A program made the translations under genes and the position numbers. Below, piece after piece: positions 20,577 to 32,159 of a stretch of DNA of 64,000 bases (positions are counted from its first letter, which is position 1; every line of letters starts with the position of its first letter). The DNA is taken from positions 22,133,447 to 22,197,446 of the forward strand of contig OX439133.1 of the NCBI GenBank assembly GCA_949318235.1. The letters are read 5' to 3'. The notes under the pieces are model-generated. The model was not told where the DNA came from. It made no database searches and saw nothing but the letters and a program-made list of their open reading frames with translations. Source of the DNA: Ecdyonurus torrentis. Taxonomy: Eukaryota > Arthropoda > Insecta > Ephemeroptera > Heptageniidae.

Positions 20577-20768
20577 TCAGTATAAGGTAAAAATTTCTTT
20601 CAAAAAGTAACGTTATAGTTAACGCTATGTTATATAACTTCAATTTTTGTTAATCTATAACTATTACATTACTTTTTGCAATGTTATTAATCTATATTTT
20701 AGAAATAAGAAGTTAACGTTATAGTTAACTTAACGTCAACGATTTTACGTTAACGACTACAAGAATGC
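20280..20768. mobile_element. hAT-like MITE with ACGTTA motifs
   Basis: Exact 8-bp direct repeat TAAAATAC at 20272-20279 and 20769-20776. Ends AGTCTTTTAGTCGTTA and (inverse of right end) GCATTCTTGTAGTCGTTA. AACGTTA/TAACGTT motifs are repeated many times inside both ends. Non-coding. Confidence 0.78.
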
Positions 20769-20776
20769 TAAAATAC

Positions 20777-20990
20777 TAGTTTGTACTGTAGTACAAGTTC
20801 ATTAAAAAACAAAACAAAATATATTTATGGCAGATATGCTACAATTCGGCCACTCAAGTGTCTGGGCCACTTTTTGGTCACTTGTGATTTTAAAATTATT
20901 TTAGAAAATACAAGCACTTGAAATTCTGGCACACTGTTGACAAAGATTTTTGGAACTAGGAAAATAAAAAATTTAGCTTCTGAGTTGTGC

Positions 20991-21026
<36 letters not shown>

Positions 21027-21335
21027 CTCTTCAAAGTTCAAAAGGCCGAAAAGTGGAGGGTGGTCGAAAAGTGGCATGCCTACCATAAATAGAAGTACAT
21101 AATATAAAATTCTCCCAATACTAGTTCGAGCGGATACAGTGTAATTAACAATGTAACGTCAACTGTGATTGGCTAGTAGGTTTATAACACACTCTCTGAT
21201 TGGTTTAGCACCGCGGATACAGCTTTTAGCAGGAACGACCTTGTTTTGGCCAGAGTGTAAATATTAACTTTAAAAAGTTTAAAAAAATTATAACAATGTT
21301 ATACAGTAGACCAATACCGTTACCTGCATTATTCG
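20777..21335. other. Unassigned spacer
   Basis: A T-run at 20992-21022 is flanked by CCACTTTTTGG / CGAAAAGTGG-type inverted pieces, suggesting another eroded foldback. Nothing firm. Confidence 0.35.
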
Positions 21336-21570
<235 letters not shown>

Positions 21571-21943
21571 TGGATGGATGGGAAAAAAATTAATTAGTAG
21601 CTAAATGGATTGAAATCCACGAAAACAAAAGCTTAGAGCTTAGAAAGCTACAATAAAAAACTTAGCTCTGAGAAATAATTCTAAGTCAAATTATAACTGC
21701 TTCATTACCCCATAAGAAAACATGTTAAATCAAGACAGGAAGATAAAGTCATCATAACATCATGTTAGTATTACTTTTGAGCTGTGGGTTTGTTTATTTT
21801 CTCATTAAACCTATACTTTTGCAAGTCTTCTATTGTCATAACCTGTTGTCTGCAATATTTTTGTTGTACAATAATTATTATACTCTCATGAAATGTTTTG
21901 CTCAAGGTTTTACAAAATAAGACTGTCAACCCCTCACAACGTC
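21571..21943. repeat. Repeat-field block (outlier copy)
   Basis: Contains CATGTTAAATCAAGACAG and TTTGCAAGTCTTCTATTG, matching landmarks of the degenerate field at 36-61 kb. Confidence 0.55.
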
Positions 21944-21947
21944 TTAA

Positions 21948-22220
21948 GGGTTGAAAATCTTAAAAGAAAAACTAGAAACTTTATGATGCCATTTGAAATT
22001 TAATTGTAACAGCTAACTATGATAAAATTTTCAAAACACGTGACCATCAGATAAGAGAGAAAATAATTATTAAAATTTACATGGACTCTTATGGGAGTAA
22101 AACTTCAAAATATCATAATTTAAAATCTAGCATGGTGACCCCCTAATATTGTTACATTTTTGAAGATACCATATCCTATTGTATTACTAGGTAAAATATC
22201 AGATTTTCCTTAAATTAAAT
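21948..22220 (-). mobile_element. Family H MITE, degraded
   Basis: Begins after TTAA at 21944-21947. Carries TGACCATCAGATAAGAGAGA and ATCTAGCATGGTGACCCCC in the inverse of the 16694 copy. Right end unclear. Confidence 0.65.
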
Positions 22221-22791
22221 TAAATTATTTCAGTTAATATATAATGAACTATTAAATGTCTTTATTATCAAAATAATGTAGCTATAAAGTTTGAATTTTA
22301 TTAAATATAAGAATGTATTCCTAATAATATGATGATGACTGGAATTATTTTGGAAAAATATGTTATTTCTTTATAAATATTTTTGTAATCCGAATGTACA
22401 ATTGGTATTATGATAAAGAAACTGAAACTGAAATCCAAAACTTGAAATTGTCCAAACGAATGTACTACTGTACATTGTATCTTTGTATAGGTTTAAAATA
22501 GTATTATTGTTTGAAAAAATAAATAATATATAATAAATAAAAAATAATGTAACTAAATAATAATTATAAATCCTTCATTTTAACAAAAATAATTTGTAAA
22601 TGAAAGAAAAGGTAACAGCATATTTTATTTAAAATTATTATGAACTTTGCAGGTTTGAAACAAAAATTATTATAAATAAACAAATTTAATTTACAAAAAG
22701 AAAAATTGTAAAAAAATACTTTTATATATTAATAAAAACAACGTTTATAAATATTTATCATTTTTTAATATTTTAATTTATTTATTATAAA
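22221..22791. other. AT-rich spacer
   Basis: Ends in the landmark TTTATTATAAATTAAAGG seen in the 36-61-kb field. No gene seen. Confidence 0.45.
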
Positions 22792-23084
22792 TTAAAGGCA
22801 TAGAAAACATGAAAACATTTTCATTTATATCACAAAACACTTGATGGGACTTATATAAATGACGTTAGTTGGTCTCAAAACCCAACTGTAGCTCCGTAGC
22901 AGTGATCAGAAAATTTAGATTTATGCAACCCGCACAACATTTTCATACTAGTTTTTGCCTGTTAATGACGTCATAAACAGGAATATTCACGCAAATTGCA
23001 TACTTTACATTTTTTTCAAGCTCTTTTGTGGGGCTACATTAACATTCTGGTAAAAAATATTATCAGTTTTGTAGATCCCATTTT

Positions 23085-23094
23085 GTGTTTAGAA
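23085..23094 (+). repeat. Target-site duplication, left (GTGTTTAGAA)
   Basis: Ten bases repeated directly at 35893-35902, immediately outside the giant inverted repeat. Confidence 0.85.
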
Positions 23095-24835
23095 ACGTAC
23101 CTCAAGTTAGCCGACACACCCCAGCCGAATCCAATAAAAATTTCAGAATATTTAGTATTATGTTGGGGATAAATGAATACGTAATTATTTTTAATTTATT
23201 GTAGAGAGAAATGGAGTTATTCACATAAATAAAATGTGTCGGCTGTGGGAGCCTCAAGTTAGCCGACACAAAACAGTTTTATTACAATAAAATATATTCT
23301 AATTAGCCGACACAAATGAAACTTGCTACATATTTAGTATTAACTTAATACTAAATTGTTGCAAAATATCAGTAACGTCGGCTCATTAGAAAATTAGTAA
23401 TTAATTATACAAAATTGTGTCGGCTGTGGAGGCCTCAAGTTAGCCGACACAAAACTTATAATTTTTAATTAAAATATTTCTATTGGGCCGACACAAATCA
23501 AACTTACTCCAGATTTAGTATTTACTTAATACTAAATTGTAGCAAATTTTCAATTGATTCGGCTAAGTAGAAAATTAGTAAATAACAAAACTAAATTGTG
23601 TCGGCTGTGATACCCTCAAGTTGGCCGACACAATCTTATAATTTTTAATTTAAATGTTTCTACTAAACCGACACAAATGAAACTCACTCCAGATTTACTA
23701 TTAACGTAATACTAAATTATGCCAAAATTTCAGTTACGTCGGATGAATAGAAAATGTGTAATTATTTATACCAAATTGTGTCGGCTGTGAGACCCTCAAG
23801 TTGGCCGACACAAAACTTAAAGTTCATAATTTAAATATTTCTATTTAGCCGACACAAATGAAACTTACTCCAGATTTAGTATTAACTTAATACTAAATTG
23901 TAGTAAATTTTCTATTGATTCGGCTAAGTACAAAATTAGTAAATAACAAAACTAAATTGTGTCGGCTGTGAGACCCTCAAGTTGGCCGACACAAACTTAT
24001 AATTTTTATTTAAATTATTTCTATTGGGCCGACACAAATGAAACTTACTCCAGATTTAGTATTAACTTAATACTAAATCGTAGTAAATTTTCAATTGATT
24101 CGGCTAAGTAGAAAATTAGTAAATTACAAAACTAAATTGTGTCGGCTGTGAGACCCTCAAGTTGGCCGACACAAACTTATAATTTTTATTTAAATTATTT
24201 CTATTGAACCGACACAAATGAAACTCACTCCAGATTTAGTATTAACTTAATACTAAATCGTAGCAAATTTTCAATTGATTCGGCTAAGTAGAAAATTAGT
24301 AAATAACAAAACTAAATTGTGTCGGCTGTGAGACCCTCAAGTTGGCCGACACAAAATTACAATTTCTCTTTTAAATATTTCTATAAGGCCGAAAGAATTG
24401 AAACTTGCTACAGATTTAGTATTAACTTAATATTAAATTGTGGCGAAATTTCAGTTGTATCGGCTGGGTAGAAAATAGGTAAAAAACCGAAACAAAATTG
24501 TGTCGGCTGTGAGAACCTCAAGTTAGCCGACACAATCTTATAATTTTCAATTTAATTTTTCTACTTAGCCGACACAAAAGAAACTTGCTTCAGATTTAGT
24601 ATTACCTTAATACTAAATTGTGGGGAAATTTCGGTTGTATCGGCTGGGTAGAAAATAAGTAAAAAACGAAACAACATTGTGTCGGCTGTGAGAACCTCAA
24701 GTTAGACAACACAAAATACATTATTCTAAATTTTAATGCTTCTATTTGGCCGACACAAATAAAACTTGCTTCAGATTTAGTATTATAATAATAATTAATT
24801 GTGGTTAATTTTCAGTTGCATCGGCTGAGTAGAAC
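23095..24835 (+). repeat. 180-bp satellite array, left
   Basis: Nine GTGTCGGCTGTG starts at 23235, 23417, 23598, 23778, 23959, 24139, 24319, 24500 and 24679, spaced 179-182 bp, plus a terminal partial unit. Each monomer has a short hairpin (GTGTCGGC...GCCGACAC, 34 bp) and a larger palindrome of about 95 bp around TTTAGTATTAA/TTAATACTAAA. Confidence 0.95.
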
Positions 24836-26398
24836 CCTACAAATACTTTAATGATTGAAAAAAAAAAAAAAAAAAAACTACCATTATATTATTGGTGCTT
24901 GTTTTTATGATTGTACCAATAAATTATTTCCGGATTATAATTGACTTTTAATCAATCGATTAAATTGTTTTAATTATTAACAGCAATACATAAAAGAGCC
25001 TTATGTATATTCTTTAATTACATTCTGGAAGATCTCAAATGTTTCATAACAATTTCAAAATAACTTAAAAATGATTTGAATCTGACAAAAAAATTATTTA
25101 AAATCTTTAAGAAATTTATTTATTGTGATGTCAGTCGTTATTATAATATTAGTTAATTACTGATAAATGAATTTGGTAGACTTGTATTTAAATATATATA
25201 AATAACATAATTAAGAAGAGTATTAAGATTATCCAAGAAACCAAAATATAAGTAATGAAAATTGATGGTTATTCAAATATTAAAAAATAATAATAATAAT
25301 AATAAATGAATAAATAATAAAATAAAAAATGACAATGATAGAATGAAAAATAAGTGAATATTGATACTAAAAAGAAAAAAGATTTTCCGAATTATTAAAA
25401 AATATATATAATTTGTGAGTAAAATGTTTATTAATATATAAAAACAAAAATAGATAATGCAGCTTTATTTAATTAATCATTTTAAAAAAAGGAAGTTAAA
25501 AATATAAGAAAATTTGAAGAATTCATTGTAATTTTTATTGAATATCATATAACCAAAATAATAATAAAAAATAAACAGAGTAACTTTAAAAAGAAAAATA
25601 TTTTAACTCATTCTAATCATAAAAATACAATCTCTAATTTAATTGATGATGATAATAATAAAAAAAAAAGTTTTTCCATTATATATAAAAAAATATTTAT
25701 TCCTTGATAAGCAATCTTGATTTGGAAAACTGTTTGGAAAAAAAAATTAAGTTATTCATTTGAATATCAACGTTTATTAGAATATCTAATACGCTTAAAA
25801 TTGGGGTTTAAAAAAAAAACTTAATTATCATATATAATCAAACTGTATTAAATTATTAAAATTATTAAGAATTAAAACAAAATTCGAAAAAATATGCAAC
25901 TATATTGAAAATATGTACGTTCTTTTTAAATTTAAAAAAAATGGGTTAAGTCATTTTTTAAAAAGAGATTTTTATTGATTAAAAATAAAATATTTACTAA
26001 ATATTTCCAAAAAAACTTATTAAATATTTATAACAAAGATCTTTATTTAGTTTAAAATATTCAATAATAAAAATTAGCATAACAAAATTTAAAAAAAAAA
26101 AAAAAGGAATGGATTACAAATAATACAAATATATATATTTCTAAAACATTACATTAAAATAGAATACTGGGATAGGTACAAATATATTTATATAAAAAAA
26201 TCCTATTATTAGCGAAAATTGAATTTTTTTTTTTATTATAAAAAATATAACAATAAATGCATTGTACGTATTAAACATCGAAAAAATTATTTCATTGAAA
26301 AAAAAAACTGAAAAAAAAAAAATACAAATATTTCCTAAGGATTTTATACAACTATATTCATGGATAAATAAAAGTATTACTAACTTTTTTTTTATCGC

Positions 26399-26500
26399 AA
26401 GGTTCACACTCCAACCAAGGCATAGCCTCATTAGTCGGTTTAATTATTTTGTCATGTATATATCTTTATTTATTTATTTTTCCTATAGTACAATATAAAC
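26399..26500 (-). mobile_element. LINE 3'-end fragment, left-arm copy
   Basis: CCAACCAAGGCATAGCCTCA and TAGTCGGTTTAATT match the 3' hairpin of the LINE at 26934-28270. Present in both arms (mirror at 29440-29570), so it predates arm formation. Confidence 0.65.
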
Positions 26501-26933
26501 TAAAAAAAAAAAAAATTTAATGATAAGAGAATTAAAATCATTTTTGATCTATTTAAACGCTATTAAATAATAATAATCCTATAAACCATAATTTGCAAAA
26601 AAATAAAAATAAATAAATTTTCTCATATTTTTTAATTATTTATTCAAACGTAGCTGCTTCTCCTTTTTTATGTATAGAAATTCTTATTTATTTTTAAAAA
26701 TATATATCATTTTTTTAACAATGCGCCAAACATACATTTTTCTATCATCTGTAGTTGCAATATTATTTTATTTTGCATTACGTATTTGACATCTTTTGTG
26801 ATTATTTATCTATATTTTAAAATACTCGTATTTAGATATATTTTGTTAATATGATTACTTTATATTTTTAATATTTTATATATTATAAACTTTAAGTATA
26901 TTTTAAATTTTTTTTGTCAGTAATTATTTATTT

Positions 26934-27120
26934 ATTTTTTTTATTTTTTTTTTTTTATTATTTCAAACACACAAATATACAAAGTCCAACCAAGGCATAG
27001 CCTTATCGGTTGGTTCATTTATTGTTACACAATCATGTCTTATTATATTATATTACTACATATACATATTTTTTATTATATATATTTCAAAAGCAAATAA
27101 AGTACGTATTTACACAAAAA

Positions 27121-27159
<39 letters not shown>

Positions 27160-28270
27160 CATTTAAGAGAAGTATTTTTATAATACAAGAAGCAAAAATT
27201 AATCATCATTAATCAATACAAACAGCAAAAAATTGTTCAACATTTTATAAATTATCAAGAAAGAATTTTTTCATATTAAATTTCGTTTCATTTTTATTTG
27301 CAAAACTTTTTAATTCTGATGGAATTTGATTCCATAATTTAGGAAGTAAAAATTTTTTTGTCCTTTCAGTGAATCTATTTACAATTTTTGGTACAAATAA
27401 AGGATTGGTCACTGCTGTTCTGGTACTATAAATATGAGTTCTCGGTATACCATGAGAATTTTCAAAATAATTTTCACAAATAAAAGAACATTTAAACATT
27501 TCTTCTATTGGCAATATCTTAAAGTACTTAAAATATTCAAGATCACTTTTTAGCTTATTTCCTTTTTTTAAAATTTTTAATATTCTTATTTGCATTTTTT
27601 TCAATTCCCATAATTTACCTGATTTAGTACAACCATAAGATAATAAACCGTATAATATATGTGGATGTACAAAAGAAAAATATAATTGTCTCATCGTCTG
27701 TTCATTCACATATGATCTTACTGTTTTTAATTTAAAAATTGCAGATCTCAATTTATTTAACAGTTGCATAATATGCAAATCCCAATCAAATGTTTGATCA
27801 ATAATAGCTCCTAAGTAATTATAATTATTTACTTGTTCTACAAACTCACAATTACAATTTAAAGTAAAATTATGTAAACACTTATTAGTATGAGCTCTTA
27901 ATTGAATATTTTGCATAGTATATGTATACTTATTAAAAATGTGCATAACTTTTGTTTTTTTCCTATTAATTAATATTTTCCTATCATGCGACCATTCCAA
28001 AACTGAATCAAAATCATTTTGTAACATTTTATTTGCAACTTCAAAGTTACTATGAGCCGCTATCATAAGTAAATCATCGGCAAACATTTTTGCTTTACAA
28101 TATTTTAGTAAATTAAAAATTTTGTTAACATAAATTATAAAGAATTTAGCACTTAAGACCCCTCCTTGTATTATACCGCATTTTATTATTTTAATTTCAC
28201 TTACAATATTTTTAATTTTGACAGCAACTTGTCTATTTTTTATAATATTCGCAATTAACATTAATGTTGT
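26934..28270 (-). mobile_element. 5'-truncated LINE inserted in left arm
   Basis: Comparison with the right arm gives the empty site AATTATTTATTT|TCAACACATT, so the insertion runs about 26934-28270. It contains a reverse transcriptase frame, a T-run (27124-27159) and a 3' UTR hairpin at about 26980-27007, and ends in an A-rich tail (minus strand). Confidence 0.85.
27245..28261 (-). CDS. LINE reverse transcriptase, C-terminal half (338 codons, open)
   Basis: A retrotransposon reverse transcriptase (target-primed copying of LINE RNA). Visible motifs: CGIIQGGVLSAKFFIIYVN (domain 4), KMFADDLLMIAA (catalytic FADD, about residue 60), INRKKTKVM and NYLGAIID, then a thumb/C-terminal part with YFSFVHPHILYGLLSYG and a KLWNQIPSELKSF end. 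Endonuclease and the first RT domains are missing, so it is 5'-truncated, yet the remaining frame is uninterrupted, implying a fairly young insertion. The motifs fit the Jockey/CR1/L2-type LINE group; the clade is not settled. Confidence 0.88.
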   Translation of the reverse strand: MLIANIIKNRQVAVKIKNIVSEIKIIKCGIIQGGVLSAKFFIIYVNKIFNLLKYCKAKMFADDLLMIAAHSNFEVANKMLQNDFDSVLEWSHDRKILINRKKTKVMHIFNKYTYTMQNIQLRAHTNKCLHNFTLNCNCEFVEQVNNYNYLGAIIDQTFDWDLHIMQLLNKLRSAIFKLKTVRSYVNEQTMRQLYFSFVHPHILYGLLSYGCTKSGKLWELKKMQIRILKILKKGNKLKSDLEYFKYFKILPIEEMFKCSFICENYFENSHGIPRTHIYSTRTAVTNPLFVPKIVNRFTERTKKFLLPKLWNQIPSELKSFANKNETKFNMKKFFLDNL

Positions 28271-28617
28271 TCAACACATTTTTATAACATTTTTTTTATA
28301 TTTAATATTTAAATATCTAGCGTTTTTCGTTAATTTTACTGAAAAACAATTTTTTTCAAATATTAAAAAAAAGGAACTAAAATCACGAAAAATTACAAAT
28401 TTAATATTTTATTAAATAATGTAAAATAAATCTATATTACAACTGTATACATGTGACAAAAAAAATGTGCGAAAATTAAATTCTTATTTTTTTAGAAAAA
28501 AACTTCAATCTAGAAAACTTAAAATATTCTAGAAATAAGGAAAAAATATTGACAGTAAAAAAATCACTTTACTTACGGAGAAAAGATATTTAGGTAAATA
28601 TTTGGAAACTCAAGAAG

Positions 28618-28657
28618 CGGCAAATATTATATTAAATATTTAATATAATATTTGCCG
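28618..28657. repeat. Perfect 40-bp palindrome at the element centre
   Basis: CGGCAAATATTATATTAAAT is followed immediately by its complement, with no spacer. Pairing continues outward with rare mismatches (e.g. AAGAAGCGG against CCGTTTCTT). Confidence 0.95.
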
Positions 28658-29439
28658 TTTCTTGAGTTTCCAAATATTTACCTAAATATCTTTTCTCCGT
28701 AATTAAAGGGATTTTTTTTTATTGTCAATATTTTTTCCTTATTTCTAGAATATTTTAAGTTTTCTAGATAGAAGTTTTTTTTTTAAAAAATTAGAATTTA
28801 ATTTTCGCACATTTTTTTTGTCACATGTATACAGTTGAAATATAGATTTATTTTACATTATTTAATAAAATATTTAATTTGTAATTTTTCGTGATTTTAG
28901 TTCCTTTTTTTTTTAATATTATAAAAAAATTGTTTTTCAGTAAAATTAATGAAAGCACTAGTTATTTAACTATTAAATATAAAAAAAAATGTAAAAAATG
29001 TGTTGAAAATAAATAATTATTGACAAAAAGAAATATAAAATGTTCTTAAAGTTTATAATATATAAAAGATTAAAAATATAAAGTTATCATATTAACAAAA
29101 TATATCTAAATATTTTAAAATATAGATAAAAAATCACAAAATGGTCAAATAATATATTACGTAATGCAAAATAAAATAATATTGCAACTACAGATAATAG
29201 AAAAATGTATGTTTGGCGCATTGTTAAAAAAAATTATAGATATTTTTACAAATAAATAAGAATTTCTTTATAAAAAAAAGGAGAAGCAGCTACGTTTGAA
29301 TAAATAGTTAAAAAAGGGGGGATTTAAAATTATGAGAAAATTTATTTATTTTTATTTATTGCAAATTTTGGTTTGTAGAATTATTATTAATTAAATAGCG
29401 TTAAAAAAAATCAAAAATGATTGTGATTCTCTTATCATT

Positions 29440-29570
29440 AAAAATAATTTTTATTTCTAATATATATTGTACTATAGGAAAGAAAATATATATACATGAC
29501 AAAATTTATTAAACCGACCAATGGGGCTATGCCTTGGTTGAAGTGTGTACCTTGTGATAAAAAAATATAA
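29440..29570 (+). mobile_element. LINE 3'-end fragment, right-arm copy
   Basis: AAACCGACCAATGGGGCTAT and GCCTTGGTTGAAG mirror the fragment at 26399-26500. Confidence 0.65.
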
Positions 29571-29733
29571 AGCAATACTTTTTTATCCATGTAAATAGTT
29601 GTGTTAGGAAATATTTGCATTTTTTTTTTTTCATATTCCTCATTTTAATTTATAAAACATTTTCTCTTTTTCTTTTTCTTTTTTTTTTTTTTTATTGAAT
29701 AATTTTTTTCGATGTTTAATACAATCCATTTGT

Positions 29734-30429
29734 AGAGTACTCTAGAACGGGGGAGTATACGCGATCCAGCAGAATTTTTAAAGCCCTTTCATTGGTTGTT
29801 GAAATCGAAAATTCAAATCTGATTGGCTGGTATGCCCATAAATTTCATTGTTGTCAGTCAATGTTATTGAAATGTTTTTTTTTTTTTTTCTGAAAATGAA
29901 CGTATGTAATGGGAAAAAATGAGATTTTGAACACTCACAAAATTTTACCAAAACGTTGTCACATTATGAAACTTTCACAGATGAAACTTTATTATTTGGC
30001 CAAAAAAATAACATAAATTCAAAAGTCGTAACAATTCACCAATACCGTTATTTACTGTTAATTTTTGTTCTTTTTTTCGTGAATGCTGTAGTTTTCAAGC
30101 AAGCACAAGATTTTTGAGTTTGTTTACATTTTATTTTCATTGTTGGAGCACATTAGCCAAAAATGAGCGTTGAGTATTGATTTTCAAAATATGATATTTT
30201 TAAAGCTAAAACAAAATTAAATTTTTAGTAAACTAAGGGTTTTCAAATTTTAGGCATAAAGTGGCCATAAAATAAAGTTTGTTTTGTGAAAATTTCGATG
30301 CTGTAACTTCCTTCGTTCAATAGTTATGACGTTTCAAAATCGCGATTTTTCCCATTACTTACGCGATTTTTCGTGATAAAAAAACAACAACTAAGGGTGC
30401 GCGTATACTCCCCCCTTCTAGAGTACTCT
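29734..30429. mobile_element. TIR element with 10-bp target duplication, right arm only
   Basis: Ends AGAGTACTCTAGAACGGGGG and inverse ...CTTCTAGAGTACTCT, bounded by the exact 10-bp repeat ATCCATTTGT (29724-29733, 30430-30439). The left arm supplies the empty site (ATGCATTTAT in the mirrored position, about 26252-26261). No coding frame. Superfamily unknown; 9-10-bp duplications fit Mutator-like elements. Confidence 0.85.
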
Positions 30430-31233
30430 ATCCATTTGTTGTTATATTTTTTTAATAGTAAAAAAATTCAATTCTTTGTTTAATAGGGTTTTTTATATAT
30501 ATATTTGTACCCATACCAGTTTTCTATTTAAATATAATGTTATTATTATTGTTAATTTTAATAATTATTATTATTGTTATTATTAGTTTTTTTTTGTGTT
30601 TCTAATGTTTTTTAATTAATGTTTAAACTAATTTGTCGATTTTTGTTATAAATATTTAATAATTTTTTTTGGAAATTTTTAGTAAATTTTTTTAATATTA
30701 AATAAAAATCATTTTTCAAAGAATGATTTGATCCATTTTTTTAAATTTAAAAAATAAATATTATATATTTTCAATAAAGTCACAATTTTTTTTGCGAATT
30801 TTGTTTTAATTTTTAATAATTTTATTTATTCAAATACAGTTTGATTATGTATGATAATTAAGTTGTTTTTTTAAACCTCTATTTTAATTGTATTAGACAT
30901 TCTAATAAACTTCGATTTTCAAATAAATAACATCACTATTTTTTTTCTTTCATAACAGTTTTCGTAAAATATTTCCAAATTAAACTTCCTTTTCAAGGAA
31001 TAAATTATTTTTTTTAAATAATGTTAAACCTTTTTTTTAAAAATTTTTATCATCAAATAAATTAGAGATTGTATTTAAATGATTATGATTTAAAATATTT
31101 TTCTTTTTAAAGTTACTCTATTTATTATTATTATTATTAGTTTGGTTATATAATATTCAATAAAAAAAAATTGCAATAAATTCTTCTTATTTTCTTTTAT
31201 TTTTAACCTCCCTTTTTTAAAATGATTATTTAT

Positions 31234-31541
31234 AGGCGTAAAACACCTTGAACAAAAAAGTTGCGTAATATCCTAACAAACCTGAAAATCAACGTTGATT
31301 TGGCTGAAGTCATTGATTTCTAATTTATTTTCCATTTTTAAAATGCTGCTGCCGGTCACTGACGGCACAGCTCGCCTGGTCCACGCGCAAGTAAACCGGG
31401 CGAGCTGTGATGTCAGTGACCGGCAGCAGCATCTTGTGAATGGAAAACAAATTACAAATCAATGACTCCGGGCAAATCAACGTTGATTTTCAGATTTGTT
31501 AGGATATTACGCAACTTTTTAGTTCCAGGTGTTTTACGCCT
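31234..31541. mobile_element. Family K TTAA foldback MITE, right arm only
   Basis: AGGCGTAAAACACCTTGAAC with inverse at the right end. The target is TTAT (mutated TTAA) on the left and TTAA at 31542-31545. The mirrored position in the left arm (AATTAATCATT near 25475) is an unfilled TTAA. Paralogue of 7793-8098. Confidence 0.88.
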
Positions 31542-32115
31542 TTAAATAAAGCCTCATTACCTATTTTTGTTTTTATATATTATAAATATTTTACTCACAA
31601 ATTAAATATATTTTTTAATAATTCGGAAAACCTTTTTATGTAGTATCAATATTCACTTATTTTGCATTCTATTGTTATCATTTTTTGTGATTCTTTATTT
31701 ATTATTATTTTTAATATTTAAATAGCGTTCAATTTTCATTACTTATATTTTGGTTTCTTGGATAATCTTAATACTCTTCTTAATTATGTTATTTATATAT
31801 ATTTAAATACAAGTCTACCAAATTCATTTATCAGTAATTAACTAATATTATAATAACGACTGACATCACAATAAATAAATTTCTTAAAGATTTTAAATAA
31901 TTTTTTTGTCAGATTCAAATCATTTTTAAGTTATTTTGAAATTGTTATGAAACATTTGAGATCTTCCAGAATGTAATTAAAGAATATACATAAGGATCTT
32001 TTTATGTATTGCTGTTAATAATTAAAATAATTTAATCGATTGATTAAAAGTCAATTATAATCCGGAAATAATTTATTGGTACAATCATAAAAACAAGCAC
32101 CAATAATATAATGGT

Positions 32116-32147
<32 letters not shown>

Positions 32148-32159
32148 CAATCATTAAAG

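Larger units (their letters stand above)
23095..28637 (+). repeat. Left arm of the giant palindrome
   Basis: Order from the end inward: 180-bp array, unique AT-rich sequence (e.g. TTTCCGGATTATAATTGACT at 24929-24948), a LINE 3' fragment, a LINE insertion (26934-28270) absent from the other arm, then the centre. Confidence 0.88.

Noticed and set aside
23235..24712. CRISPR-like regularity: a 34-bp palindromic repeat every 180 bp
   Set aside because: The 146-bp 'spacers' are themselves repeated, this is intron-bearing animal DNA, and no cas genes exist; it is a satellite array.
27245..28261. Reverse transcriptase as the enzyme of the giant palindrome
   Set aside because: It is absent from the other arm with a clean empty site, and a related LINE lies at 45-46 kb outside the palindrome; it is a later insertion.
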